From Fredinandcohnia aciditolerans (GTDB lineage: Bacteria; Bacillota; Bacilli; Bacillales; Bacillaceae_L): 61,746 bases of DNA. The stretch spans positions 1 through 61,746 of the forward strand of contig QGHH01000028.1 of NCBI GenBank assembly GCA_003640645.1, in the 5' to 3' direction. A program made the position numbers and the translations under genes. This document shows positions 41,126 to 49,268 of the stretch, piece by piece (positions within the stretch are counted from its first letter, which is position 1; each line of letters starts with the position of its first letter). The notes under the pieces are model-generated. The model saw nothing but the letters and a program-made list of their open reading frames with translations. It searched no databases and was not told the origin of the DNA.

Positions 41126-41157
41126 CGCCAAGTTCATTTTAATAGAAACTGGGCGCA
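41126..41157 (-). terminator. terminator of the zinc-finger protein gene
   Basis: GCGCC and GGCGC pair with further AGTT/AACT pairs around a T-rich loop; the minus strand continues CTCTTTTTT. Confidence 0.75.
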
Positions 41158-41173
41158 CCTTTTATTGCGTACG

Positions 41174-41383
41174 TTAGCGTGACGCTTTTGGGGGTTGGCA
41201 CACGTCACATTTACGTTGATGATTATTTTTAAACTTTGTAAATGTCTTTTCAAAATTGTTTCCACATGCACATTTAAACAATAACTTTTGAGAAAAACCG
41301 TGGAATTCTGTCGAGAGCAGCTTGCTTTCCGAATTTTTCTCAACAAATTCGTTAATTTTGCCGATTGTCCATCGTTTATTCAT
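41174..41383 (-). CDS. small zinc-finger protein, endonuclease-associated type
   Basis: A 69-residue basic protein. 'FKCACGNNFEKTF' and 'RKCDVCQPPK' give a C-x-C-G...C-x2-C finger. This module is usually the repeated zinc-finger part of homing-endonuclease-like or phage DNA-binding proteins, where it precedes a nuclease domain. Here it stands alone with no nuclease. The N-terminal 'RWTIGKINEFVEKNSESKLL' is typical of the same module. ATG 41383 follows AGGTGTT. It may be a remnant or a real small regulator. Confidence 0.65.
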   Translation of the reverse strand: MNKRWTIGKINEFVEKNSESKLLSTEFHGFSQKLLFKCACGNNFEKTFTKFKNNHQRKCDVCQPPKASR

Positions 41384-41550
41384 TCTTAACACCTCATATA
41401 TTAGATCGCTAGGCGAAGTCTTTTCTAAGCACCTGTTCTACTTAGCCTCTAATTATAGCATGTGCTTTTTGACAATAAAATAGTTTGCGAATTGAGAGCC
41501 TATCTTTTATATCTTCGAAAACAGGAACTCAGCGTATCAGGAAATGGAAA

Positions 41551-41576
41551 AAGCATTCCTCATTACGAGAAATGCT
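41551..41576 (-). terminator. terminator of the PhnB-like gene
   Basis: GCATT, C, CTC pairs with GAG, A, AATGC around ATTAC; the minus strand continues TTTTTCC. Confidence 0.65.
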
Positions 41577-41608
41577 CTATCCTTTATATGTTTAGATTGT
41601 ATGGTTTG

Positions 41609-42016
41609 TTAGGCTTCATAGTTAAATTGCCATTGGATGTTGTACTTGTCAGTCAGGCTTCCGTACATTTTGCTCCATGGTACTTCTTGCAGCTCCATCT
41701 GAACAGTACCGCCTTCTTTTAACTTTTCGAATGCATCTTTCATTGCTGCCTCATCACTACTTATATATGCTAGGGTAAAATTGTTGCCCTCCCGATATTC
41801 CATTCCTGGAAAATTGTCAGAAAACATCAATTTGCTTCCAGCAATTTCTAAGTTCGTGTGCATGATCAAATCCTTTGTTCCTGGAGGCAATTCTTCTTCA
41901 GAGTGCACTGAGCCAAAAGTCATAAAATTTGGTTCTTCTGTTCCAAACACTTTTGCGTAAAATTCAACAACCTCACGAGTATTACCATCAAACACTAAGT
42001 AGGGATTCAAAGCCAT
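41609..42016 (-). CDS. PhnB-like VOC-family protein
   Basis: A 135-residue protein of the PhnB/YjdN branch of the vicinal-oxygen-chelate fold. It begins 'LNPYLVFDGNTREVVEFYAK' and has 'HTNLEIAGSKLMFSDNFPG' and the end 'WSKMYGSLTDKYNIQWQFN', the usual PhnB features. Despite the name, no phosphonate metabolism is implied. The function of Bacillus members is unknown. The start has AGGAGTG. Confidence 0.87.
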   Translation of the reverse strand: MALNPYLVFDGNTREVVEFYAKVFGTEEPNFMTFGSVHSEEELPPGTKDLIMHTNLEIAGSKLMFSDNFPGMEYREGNNFTLAYISSDEAAMKDAFEKLKEGGTVQMELQEVPWSKMYGSLTDKYNIQWQFNYEA

Positions 42017-42106
42017 AATATCACTCCTATAATTGATTTGTATGTATGTCTAAATTTTAACATTTCAAAGTAATGATTGCAAACATATGTTCTAAAATTT
42101 TCTTAT

Positions 42107-43303
42107 CTATTTATGACTTGTATGTTCTAGCTTTTCTACTATGCTATCTAAAACCAAATCTACATTAGCATAACCATTATATCGAACAAATATAACTTCT
42201 CTTCCTCTAGAAGCAAATACTTCTTTCATATACTCATCTTCACGAACAATCAGAAGGTCAAAGTCGGGATGCTTCGTTTCAACGTAATCTTCAACGGGAT
42301 TTTCATGTCTATACCAATCTATTAAATCAAAAACTAGATTATCCGCCATGGCTGGAATAGTGAGTTGATAATAATTTGTAGAAATGCTTGGTGAATATTC
42401 ACCGCTCAACCCTTTCCACACTTCCCCTGGAACTACCCCACTTTCATCTGTATCATATTGGACAGGTGCAAACGGACTCCATTTAGATGTGTAGCGATTG
42501 GCCCAATCGATATCATCGATAAAATATTTTTCACGAACTAAAGCAGGATTCTGCTCTATATCTGCTAACCTCACAATTGGTAAGTTTGTACTTTCTTCAG
42601 GCAATGTAATCGTTTTATGATTTAAGATCTGTACAAATGGCATAATAGCCGTCAACCCAAGAAACAAAGTAAAAAGAAATGTGATTGTCGAATGTAATCG
42701 TTGGTGTTTCTTCCAAGGTGCGTGATGATCAATCGGTTTCCCTTCAATCAAATCGTTTCTTAGTGCACGAATGGATAGTGCCGCTCGCAATGAAGTATAA
42801 GCTTGATATCCGATAAAGATGGATAGTATTGTTTGTTGAATAGCAATTCCTTCAACTAAAGTACGGATTGGTGTCCCATCAAGAAACCAAACAGCGGACA
42901 CCATAGCAATCATGATGAGTAACGCGACAACAACCATACCTGCATTAAAGGCCAACTTTTTATCAAGTGCTTCTAGGGTATACGATTGCTCCGCAGGATC
43001 TGTATGTATTTCTGGAGCATTTCGCTCGACTGGTGAAGAAAACACATGAAAAAATTGATAGCCTGTCACATAGTCCCAACCACTTTCTGCATACATTTCG
43101 GTCTGCTCAGGTCTCATTCTCTTTTTCATGGATACTTCAATTCTGTACTTCATTTTCTTCGGTTCATCCTTTTCAAAGTGAGCAAAATGAATCCCCATTT
43201 TTTTTAGATGTAAACCTTGTGACGCCATGTCAGCAAACCAACTCTCATGCTCACCGATGCTCCAATAGTCACTTGGACGTAATTTACGGACGACTTTATC
43301 CAT
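42107..43303 (-). CDS. DUF2812-domain membrane protein
   Basis: A 398-residue protein. Residues 5-90 form the DUF2812 domain, with 'DYWSIGEHESWFADMASQGL' and 'KYRIEVSMKKR'. Then come four or so membrane segments and a C-terminal extracytoplasmic domain. It overlaps its PadR regulator by 8 bp, and ATG 43303 lies 6 nt from AGGTG inside that gene. PadR/DUF2812 pairs are common in bacilli and are thought to respond to membrane or lipid stress; the role is unknown. Confidence 0.82.
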   Translation of the reverse strand: MDKVVRKLRPSDYWSIGEHESWFADMASQGLHLKKMGIHFAHFEKDEPKKMKYRIEVSMKKRMRPEQTEMYAESGWDYVTGYQFFHVFSSPVERNAPEIHTDPAEQSYTLEALDKKLAFNAGMVVVALLIMIAMVSAVWFLDGTPIRTLVEGIAIQQTILSIFIGYQAYTSLRAALSIRALRNDLIEGKPIDHHAPWKKHQRLHSTITFLFTLFLGLTAIMPFVQILNHKTITLPEESTNLPIVRLADIEQNPALVREKYFIDDIDWANRYTSKWSPFAPVQYDTDESGVVPGEVWKGLSGEYSPSISTNYYQLTIPAMADNLVFDLIDWYRHENPVEDYVETKHPDFDLLIVREDEYMKEVFASRGREVIFVRYNGYANVDLVLDSIVEKLEHTSHK

Positions 43304-43616
43304 TTTCATCACCTGCCTCTAAAATTTTCCCATCCTGAATTTGAGATTTTAATCGGCTGTACTCCACTCGTAATGCTTGTTCGCCTTCTGGTGTAATTTC
43401 ATAGGTTTTTCTTCTTCCATCATCTTCTGCTAAGGAAATCAGGCCATCCTTCTGCATTCGTGAAAGGACTCCGTATAGAGTACCAGGGCCCATTTTCACC
43501 CTACCATTCGAAACTTCCGTAATGGATTGCATCAGCTGATACCCATGATTAGGATGCATTAGCGCTAATAGAACATAGTACATCGCTTCCGTCATTGGCC
43601 CCCCATTATATGCCAT
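43296..43616 (-). CDS. PadR-family regulator
   Basis: A 106-residue winged-helix regulator of the short PadR type: 'MTEAMYYVLLALMHPNHGYQ', 'KMGPGTLYGVLSRMQKDGLI' and 'RKTYEITPEGEQALR'. It heads the DUF2812 operon. Ahead of it lies CGATATATCG (43730-43739) plus TCGATAT (43714-43720), a possible operator. The family usually represses the membrane protein with which it is paired. Confidence 0.88.
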   Translation of the reverse strand: MAYNGGPMTEAMYYVLLALMHPNHGYQLMQSITEVSNGRVKMGPGTLYGVLSRMQKDGLISLAEDDGRRKTYEITPEGEQALRVEYSRLKSQIQDGKILEAGDENG

Positions 43617-43637
43617 TCCTTACACCCCTTCTTACGG

Positions 43638-43695
43638 TGGGACACAGGGACAGGTCCTTGTCCCAAATGGGATTAGGAATCTGTCACCACGTCCT
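43638..43695. repeat. dispersed palindromic repeat, copy 3 (double unit)
   Basis: The first unit, TGGGACA...TGTCCCA (43638-43665), is complete; the second (43668-43695) is degraded. It lies in the leader of the PadR gene, close to the start codon at 43616. Confidence 0.85.
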
Positions 43696-43789
43696 ACACT
43701 GGTATTATGTATCTCGATATTATGCATTGCGATATATCGTATGACATAATAATAATTTAAAAAGTAACTAATGTAAACCATAAAAAAAA

Positions 43790-43817
43790 GCGATTGCATA
43801 AATTTTGTTGCAATCGC
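43790..43817 (-). terminator. terminator of the 260-residue hypothetical gene
   Basis: GCGATTGC and GCAATCGC pair with a 12-nt loop; the minus strand continues with eight T. Confidence 0.9.
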
Positions 43818-43873
43818 ACAAGTAATTAAGTATTTTTGGGTTTTGGTAAACCTTCTTCAGGCTTGATGTGAAC

Positions 43874-44656
43874 TTATTTCCAAGGCTCATTTCCAGCTTT
43901 TCGAAACTGGGCAATTTCAACATCCGTTCCATTCGTTAATGTAAAAAATAGAATACAACAATCCGCGCCATCCTTACCTTGGAAGCAAATCGTTTTCATG
44001 TATCCATTTCTCATAGTCGGGTACAAATGTTGAATCATTTTACACCATTCGCCATACTTAATTTCTACAACCGATTCTGCATCGTGGTCCCAGCCATGAT
44101 ATGGCGCACATAAAAAATCTTCTCCAGTTTTACTCATATCCGAAATTCGAAAGCCATCTTTTTCGTGTTCCAACTGGATAAAACCATACGAATAGCCAAA
44201 ATACTCGACCATCAGATCTTCCCTCAACTCAATCGTTTCAATTTCATAAAAAAATCTGATTTCCCTTTTTCCATCTGGCACCTGACAAAGCTTTAGCAAA
44301 CTCGTATGCCCAATTCCAGCAAACGAATCTACATATTTTTCATAGCTTAGTTTATCTTGATAGGCTTTGGACAAAAAATTATAGGCAATTGGAAATGGCA
44401 TCTGACCATTACCGATTGAACCGCAACTCCTTTTTCCTAAACTTGCTGCATCTCGTAAAATACTAAAATAGTTGATAAGAGTATCTATAGGGGTCCTCGT
44501 TAATTCTGGAGGTAACTGGATTTGTTCATGTGTTTTATCATAATATGGATCGAAGAACTTCCAACTGCTAAATCTTAGATTTAAAGCTCTTGAGCAAGAC
44601 GGCCGAAAATACTTTTGATGATAAGAAGTTATGTCCATTTGATTCCGATTTTGCAT
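43874..44656 (-). CDS. conserved hypothetical protein
   Basis: A 260-residue soluble protein that I do not recognise. It has 'SYHQKYFRPSCSRALNLRFS' near the start, 'DDYFGYS'-like aromatic clusters in the middle and 'ICFQGKDGADCCILFFTLTN' near the end. ATG 44656 follows CAGGGTG; an in-frame GTG three codons upstream is part of that site. No signal peptide or membrane segment is obvious. Between it and the next gene (minus strand) lie palindromic repeats. Confidence 0.6.
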   Translation of the reverse strand: MQNRNQMDITSYHQKYFRPSCSRALNLRFSSWKFFDPYYDKTHEQIQLPPELTRTPIDTLINYFSILRDAASLGKRSCGSIGNGQMPFPIAYNFLSKAYQDKLSYEKYVDSFAGIGHTSLLKLCQVPDGKREIRFFYEIETIELREDLMVEYFGYSYGFIQLEHEKDGFRISDMSKTGEDFLCAPYHGWDHDAESVVEIKYGEWCKMIQHLYPTMRNGYMKTICFQGKDGADCCILFFTLTNGTDVEIAQFRKAGNEPWK

Positions 44657-44740
44657 ATTTATCACCCTGGTTTCAGTTTATGGGTGAGTGTTGGAATGGG
44701 TGTATGAACTCTTTTTTCATAATCTTCATCTACGAAAATA

Positions 44741-44800
44741 GTACACAAAAGGACAGGTCCCATGTCCCAACTGGGACGAGGAACCTGTCCTTCGTGTACC
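44741..44800. repeat. dispersed palindromic repeat, copy 4 (inverted double unit)
   Basis: Two units face each other so that the outer ends also pair (GTACAC...GTGTAC). It stops 3 bp before the end of the UppS gene; another copy flanks the other side of that gene. Confidence 0.85.
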
Positions 44801-44802
44801 AC

Positions 44803-45564
44803 TTATACTCCACCATATCTTCTTTTTCGTTGTCGGTATTCTTGTAATGCTTGCAGGAATTCTTCTTCATCGAAATCAGGCCACAGCACATCTGTAAACC
44901 AGAATTCGGTATAAGCCAACTGCCAAAGGAGGAAATTACTCAGACGTTTTTCTCCGCCCGTGCGAATCAGAAGGTCTGGTTCTGGCAAATCTGCTGTATA
45001 CAAGTATTGATTAAATTGCTGTTCATCCAGCTCATCCAGGTTTAATTTCTCATCTTTCATATCCACGAGCATGGCTTTCATTGCATGAAGAAGCTCGTTT
45101 CTGCTTCCATAGTTGAGAGCAAAGTTAAGCAGAAGTCCGTCATTATCTTTTGTGCGTTCGATAGCATATTCAATCGCTTCACGTGTATGGGACGGAAGAT
45201 TCCCCATATCACCAATCGCCTCAATCCGTACATTGTTGGAAATAAGTTCTGGTAGATAAAGATGGAGAAACTCCTTAGGGAGCCTTAAAATAAATTCTAC
45301 CTCAGGCTTTGGACGCTTCCAGTTCTCCGTGGAAAACGTATATAATGTCAAAACCTTCACATCAAATTTAACTGCTGCCTTTACGGTTTTTAAGACGGCA
45401 GAAATCCCTTCCTTATGGCCAGCAACTCTAGGCAAGCCCCGCTTCTGGGCCCATCGGCCATTGCCATCCATAATAATCGCGATATGTTCCGGAGTTTGAC
45501 CTTCACGATAATCGAATGATTCTTTCGCTTGCTTCTGATTAAAAAAAGGAATTCTCATTGCCAT
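44803..45564 (-). CDS. isoprenyl transferase (UppS paralogue)
   Basis: A 253-residue cis-prenyltransferase, the type that makes undecaprenyl pyrophosphate for cell-wall carriers. The catalytic Asp33 lies in 'HIAIIMDGNGRWAQKRGLPR', 'GHKEG' and 'LYTFSTENWKRP' follow, and the end has 'LIRTGGEKRLSNFLLWQLAY' and 'FTDVLWPDF'. In bacilli the essential uppS lies next to frr and cdsA; none are here, so this is an extra copy. It is flanked on both sides by dispersed palindromic repeats. The replacement of the usual RTSGE by RTGGE is mild. Confidence 0.9.
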   Translation of the reverse strand: MAMRIPFFNQKQAKESFDYREGQTPEHIAIIMDGNGRWAQKRGLPRVAGHKEGISAVLKTVKAAVKFDVKVLTLYTFSTENWKRPKPEVEFILRLPKEFLHLYLPELISNNVRIEAIGDMGNLPSHTREAIEYAIERTKDNDGLLLNFALNYGSRNELLHAMKAMLVDMKDEKLNLDELDEQQFNQYLYTADLPEPDLLIRTGGEKRLSNFLLWQLAYTEFWFTDVLWPDFDEEEFLQALQEYRQRKRRYGGV

Positions 45565-45596
45565 ATTTATAACTCCTTAATAATTATTATTTCCAG

Positions 45597-45625
45597 TGGG
45601 ACATAGGGACAGGTCCCTCGTCCCA
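45597..45625. repeat. dispersed palindromic repeat, copy 5
   Basis: TGGGACA...GTCCCA; it abuts the stop codon of the next gene to the right and precedes the UppS gene. Confidence 0.88.
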
Positions 45626-45835
45626 TTATTCGTCACTTCGGTATTCTAATATATCCCCAGGCTGACAATCCAAGGCTTTGCAAATCGCTTCTAATGTTGA
45701 AAAACGAACCGCTTTTGCCTTTCCATTTTTCAATATGGAGAGGTTAGCCATTGTTATTCCTACTCTTTCAGAAAGCTCAGTTACGCTCATTTTTCTTTTT
45801 GCTAGCATTACGTCAATGTTTATAATAATCGCCAT
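45626..45835 (-). CDS. XRE-family regulator, YozG type (third module)
   Basis: A 69-residue helix-turn-helix protein: 'MSVTELSERVGITMANLSIL', then 'KAKAVRFSTLEAICKALDCQ'. It is close to the YozG-type regulators that follow DUF2975 membrane proteins. ATG 45835 has GAGGTG upstream, the stop of the previous gene lying in that site. Unlike the first two modules, the regulator is downstream of the membrane protein here. Confidence 0.87.
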   Translation of the reverse strand: MAIIINIDVMLAKRKMSVTELSERVGITMANLSILKNGKAKAVRFSTLEAICKALDCQPGDILEYRSDE

Positions 45836-45845
45836 TGTTATCACC

Positions 45846-46337
45846 TCAGACCGTTAAATCATTTTCTGTTTTTATATTGATCGCTTCTTGTAAAAGTTTT
45901 TTAAGTAGAGCCGCAAAGACTGCAACCACCATTGAAGCACCAACAATGACCAATCCAAGTAATGCAAGTCCTGGTGCGTCATCCCACTCCGCTATGATAA
46001 AGACGAATGGTAAAGCTAATGTATATAAACCACAAATCGTAATGGCACAAGTTCTAATTTTCTTTAAGGCTATTACTGAAAGATCTGAGAAAGCAATGTT
46101 TTTGTCGATATAATTTAAAAGCTTAAATGCTTGATACAAGGCCACGTAAAATGGAATTGCCGAAACATACATTATTGTTAAAATACCAAGTACTATATAT
46201 CCCAACGTTGCTCCATTTGATGCTTCTTTAATTGCGACACTTGCAACCTGTGGAAGCCCAAAAATGCAGAGAGCCAAAACTGGAATTCCTATTATAATAA
46301 CTGCCAACCTTAAAAAACGTGTTGAACTTAGTTTCAT
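45846..46337 (-). CDS. DUF2975-family membrane protein (third module)
   Basis: A 163-residue protein with four membrane segments, matching DUF2975: 'FYVALYQAFKLLNYIDKNIA' with 'FSDLSVIALKKIRTCAI' after the second segment is the family core. ATG 46337 follows GAGGTG. The DUF2975/YozG-type pair is widespread in bacilli; no function is established. Confidence 0.85.
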   Translation of the reverse strand: MKLSSTRFLRLAVIIIGIPVLALCIFGLPQVASVAIKEASNGATLGYIVLGILTIMYVSAIPFYVALYQAFKLLNYIDKNIAFSDLSVIALKKIRTCAITICGLYTLALPFVFIIAEWDDAPGLALLGLVIVGASMVVAVFAALLKKLLQEAINIKTENDLTV

Positions 46338-46533
46338 AACATACACCTCATTTATTTATTGTCAATTTAATTTAACATAGTTTTTATCGTTTTACAATAA
46401 AATATTATTGAAATTTATCTCGTTTTTGTTGTTTAAAAGATCAGCTTCTTCTTAACTGACGCACAATAAAAAGCATTTCTGATGAGTGAAATGCTTTAAA
46501 TCTTATGCCCTATTTAGTAAGGATGATTAGGAG

Positions 46534-47127
46534 TTAATCATTCAAACCCTTACCATTTAGAATTTGCTCGATATACTTTTCAATCCTTGACTCTCTAGTT
46601 TTGGATTGTTTGGCTTTTGAAAAAAATAGGAGGTATGCTCTTTGTCTCCCAGGGGTCAAAGCTTCAAAGGCGGGTTTTAATTCAGGCATTTCTTCGAATT
46701 TCGTTTGTAGCTCTTCTGGAACCGTGAAATCTGTTGTCTTTTTCAACTCGACTTCTTTCCCTGATTGCTCCACCTTTATTGCTTCCTGAATATAGGCTTT
46801 CAAGATGCTTTCCATTTCAATGATTTCCTGTACATTGGTAAACCTTACTTGGCGCTGAGCCTGAGAATTCTCTCCGGGTTTGACTAGAATACCATTGGAA
46901 TCCTTTAACAAAGCACCTTTAAAAAACATCAGTGCACAGTATTCCTTAAAGTTTTGTATAATCACGATGTTCCTATCCTGAAACGTATAACAAGGCAATC
47001 TCCACTTCAATTCTTCAGTTAAATCGCAGCCAAGATTGATCATTCTCAATTTCTCAAACTCTTTCTTCCACTTCTTTTCCTTATGTAAAAATTCATCAAC
47101 CTTAGGATTCATTCTACCATTCGTCAT
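46534..47127 (-). CDS. YdeI-like DUF1801-fold protein
   Basis: A 197-residue protein much like B. subtilis YdeI. It reads 'NPKVDEFLHKEKKWKKEFEK', 'ELKWRLPCYTFQDRNIVIIQ' with 'FKEYCALMFFKGALL', and ends 'LTPGRQRAYLLFFSKAKQSK' with 'TRESRIEKYIEQIL'. The last part is the bacteriocin-protection-type (OmdA) C-terminal motif. Members are linked to oxidative and antimicrobial stress. ATG 47127 follows AAGGTG. Confidence 0.85.
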   Translation of the reverse strand: MTNGRMNPKVDEFLHKEKKWKKEFEKLRMINLGCDLTEELKWRLPCYTFQDRNIVIIQNFKEYCALMFFKGALLKDSNGILVKPGENSQAQRQVRFTNVQEIIEMESILKAYIQEAIKVEQSGKEVELKKTTDFTVPEELQTKFEEMPELKPAFEALTPGRQRAYLLFFSKAKQSKTRESRIEKYIEQILNGKGLND

Positions 47128-47183
47128 CAAAGAACACCTTTCATTTATAAAATTTCGTTTGGTCATTGGTTCCTGATCCCAAA

Positions 47184-47212
47184 TGGGACGAGGAACCTGT
47201 CCCTGTGTCCCA
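47184..47212. repeat. dispersed palindromic repeat, copy 6
   Basis: TGGGACG...TGTCCCA, with inner GAACCTGTC. It is 3 bp from the end of the LysR gene. Confidence 0.85.
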
Positions 47213-47215
47213 GGT

Positions 47216-48088
47216 CTATTTTATCATTCCCCAAAAATGCATGGCTGCTTTTGAGGTTGGCACATCTTTTAGTTTCATCATCACGGGTTCTAGACTAATA
47301 TCAAAATTCCCGAACTCGTAAATCTGCAAATGCTGGTAAAATAATGATTTATAATTCATTCTTGGAATGATGGAGATTCCTAACCCACGATTGACAAGTG
47401 CGACAACCATAGGAATATCTTTGCATTCAACAACAATATTGGGTTGTACCTCATGGTCTTGAAATGCTTTTAAAATACTTTCATGAAAGGTGTGTCCTTC
47501 CATCGCACCTAGCATGATAAAAGGAAGGTGAGCAATTTCCTTAAAGGTAGGTTTTGCCGAGAGCTGACTTGTTAAGCTATTAGGAATAATGAGGACTGCA
47601 GGTTCTTTCTTCAGTGTTTTCATTTCAAATTGCTCCGTATGACTCGGTCTAAAAAGTAACGCAAGATCAATTTCTTTTTGTTTTAACTTTGCTAATAAAC
47701 TTTCCGAGTCTCCTGAAAATATCGTAATTTTGATTTGAGAAAACTGTTCTCTAAAGTCTTCAATGTAATCAATCAACATATTCGAACAGGCTGATGAGAA
47801 TCCAATGCGTACTGTTCCAGCGGCACCTTCTTCAATTTCATGAATCCTTCTTTTCACTTCTTCCATTTGACTTACTACTTGTTCAGCATATTGATATAAC
47901 AGCTGGCCTGATTCGGTTAATTCCCATTTCTGACGATAGCGGTGAATTAATGTAGTACCTAACTCTGTTTCTAACTTTTTTAGTAACTGACTTAACGGGG
48001 GTTGTGCAATGTTTAGTACCTCAGCCGCTTTCGAAATATTCCCTTGTTTAACGATTTCTCTATAATACTGTAGTTGTCGAATATCCAT
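47216..48088 (-). CDS. LysR-family regulator
   Basis: A 290-residue LysR-type regulator. The HTH is 'MDIRQLQYYREIVKQGNISK' with 'AAEVLNIAQPPLSQLLKKLE'. The effector-binding domain follows in two periplasmic-binding-protein-like lobes. It is divergent from a YczE-type membrane protein, and a dyad between them (48131-48160) is the probable binding site. B. subtilis YczE is connected with surfactin and antibiotic production in trans; a specific effector cannot be predicted here. Confidence 0.88.
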   Translation of the reverse strand: MDIRQLQYYREIVKQGNISKAAEVLNIAQPPLSQLLKKLETELGTTLIHRYRQKWELTESGQLLYQYAEQVVSQMEEVKRRIHEIEEGAAGTVRIGFSSACSNMLIDYIEDFREQFSQIKITIFSGDSESLLAKLKQKEIDLALLFRPSHTEQFEMKTLKKEPAVLIIPNSLTSQLSAKPTFKEIAHLPFIMLGAMEGHTFHESILKAFQDHEVQPNIVVECKDIPMVVALVNRGLGISIIPRMNYKSLFYQHLQIYEFGNFDISLEPVMMKLKDVPTSKAAMHFWGMIK

Positions 48089-48130
48089 TTTTTTATACTC
48101 CGTTATATGTAATTATATATGATTTAAGAA

Positions 48131-48160
48131 TGAAATATATATTATTAATATATCATTTCA
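48131..48160. promoter_or_regulatory. dyad between the LysR and YczE-like genes
   Basis: TGAAAT and ATTTCA are the outer arms of a 30-bp imperfect inverted repeat, ATATAT being the inner arms. It lies midway in the 113-bp divergent promoter region. Confidence 0.6.
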
Positions 48161-48201
48161 CATGATAATATTGAAGTTGGACTATTTTTAAGGAGGACTA
48201 T

Positions 48202-48903
48202 ATGAATCATATTAATGTGACCATTAAACGACTTAGTATGTATATTATTGGCTTATTTTTCCTTGCACTTGGTGTTAGTTTTTCTATTCAGGCAGACCTT
48301 GGTGTTTCACCAGTCTCGTCTTTAGCTTATGCATTTGCGCTTGCTTCAGGGTTATCAGTCGGAATGATGACCATAGTAGCAAATGTTTTATTTATTATGA
48401 TCCAAGTGGTACTAAGTAAACAATTCAACTTCAAAGAATCAATCGTTCAATTAGTCGTTGCTTTTTTATTTGGCTTCTTTATGGATTTATCCTTATTCCT
48501 TGTGCAACTCGTGCCAATGCCTGAGTCGATATTCATGCGATGGGCTTTTTTAATTGTTAGTTTATTCGTAGTTGCAATAGGTTTACTTGGTTATTTCACT
48601 ACGAAATTCCCACTTATGCCTTACGATCAGTTAACATTTGTGATAAGTGAAAAATTTAAATTAAAAGTCGGTAAAGCTAAAATATCCAGTGACTTAATTA
48701 ATGTTTGTGTGGCAGGTGTTGTCTGTGTAGTCACCATTCAATCATTAGGTGCAGTTGGGATTGGTACAGTAGTTGCTGCATATTTTATCGGAAAAATATT
48801 AGGATGGTTCATGAAGTATTTCCAACTACCCCTGTCTCAATGGATGAATAAAAACAAGGTCAATGAAGTAGTTGAAAAGAAAAACACGAGTCTTTCGTCT
48901 TGA
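48202..48903 (+). CDS. YczE/YitT-like membrane protein
   Basis: A 233-residue protein with about five or six membrane segments. It matches the YczE/YyaS/YitT family: 'SMYIIGLFFLALGVSFSIQA', 'DLGVSPVSSLAYAFALASG' and 'GTVVAAYFIGKILGWFMK'. In B. subtilis, YczE is needed for non-ribosomal peptide production by an unknown mechanism. The start has AAGGAGG. It is controlled probably by the divergent LysR regulator, whose gene product usually requires an inducer. Confidence 0.85.
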   Translation: MNHINVTIKRLSMYIIGLFFLALGVSFSIQADLGVSPVSSLAYAFALASGLSVGMMTIVANVLFIMIQVVLSKQFNFKESIVQLVVAFLFGFFMDLSLFLVQLVPMPESIFMRWAFLIVSLFVVAIGLLGYFTTKFPLMPYDQLTFVISEKFKLKVGKAKISSDLINVCVAGVVCVVTIQSLGAVGIGTVVAAYFIGKILGWFMKYFQLPLSQWMNKNKVNEVVEKKNTSLSS

Positions 48904-49010
48904 TAGAAAGATTCATGTTTTTCGCGTTTCAGTAAAATGATGTAACTTACCTTCGACTGAGCATATTTCTGTTGCTGATGGTACGATTACAAAATATATC
49001 TCACAAATTA

Positions 49011-49035
49011 AAAAAGTGTCCTCAAGGACACTTTT
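49011..49035 (-). terminator. terminator of the EamA transporter operon
   Basis: AAAAGTGTCCT and AGGACACTTTT form a perfect 11-bp stem with a 2-nt loop; flanking A and T make it bidirectional, so it may also stop transcripts from the YczE-like gene. Confidence 0.88.
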
Positions 49036-49055
49036 AACAAATAATAATTCTCTCT

Positions 49056-49250
49056 TTATACATATCTCCAAATATACACTCCAACCGCAATTAATGAGAG
49101 CAGTATCACGATAGTATAGATAAGGGTTAAGTTGATGCTGTTTCGCTTTGTTTTTTCTCGGTAGTTTGCGTCCCCTTTTCCTGCTATTAACATGGTTCCA
49201 ATTAATGCTGCGATTCCAAGGATAATGACGATAGTAAACGCCGTATTCAC
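49056..49250 (-). CDS. small membrane protein downstream of an EamA transporter
   Basis: A 64-residue protein with two hydrophobic segments separated by a charged stretch 'DANYREKTKRNS'. GTG 49250 follows GAGGTG. It lies 18 bp after the transporter gene and ends at the shared terminator. Its function is unknown; it may assist the transporter. Confidence 0.6.
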   Translation of the reverse strand: MNTAFTIVIILGIAALIGTMLIAGKGDANYREKTKRNSINLTLIYTIVILLSLIAVGVYIWRYV

Positions 49251-49268
49251 TTTACTGTTTCACCTCGA

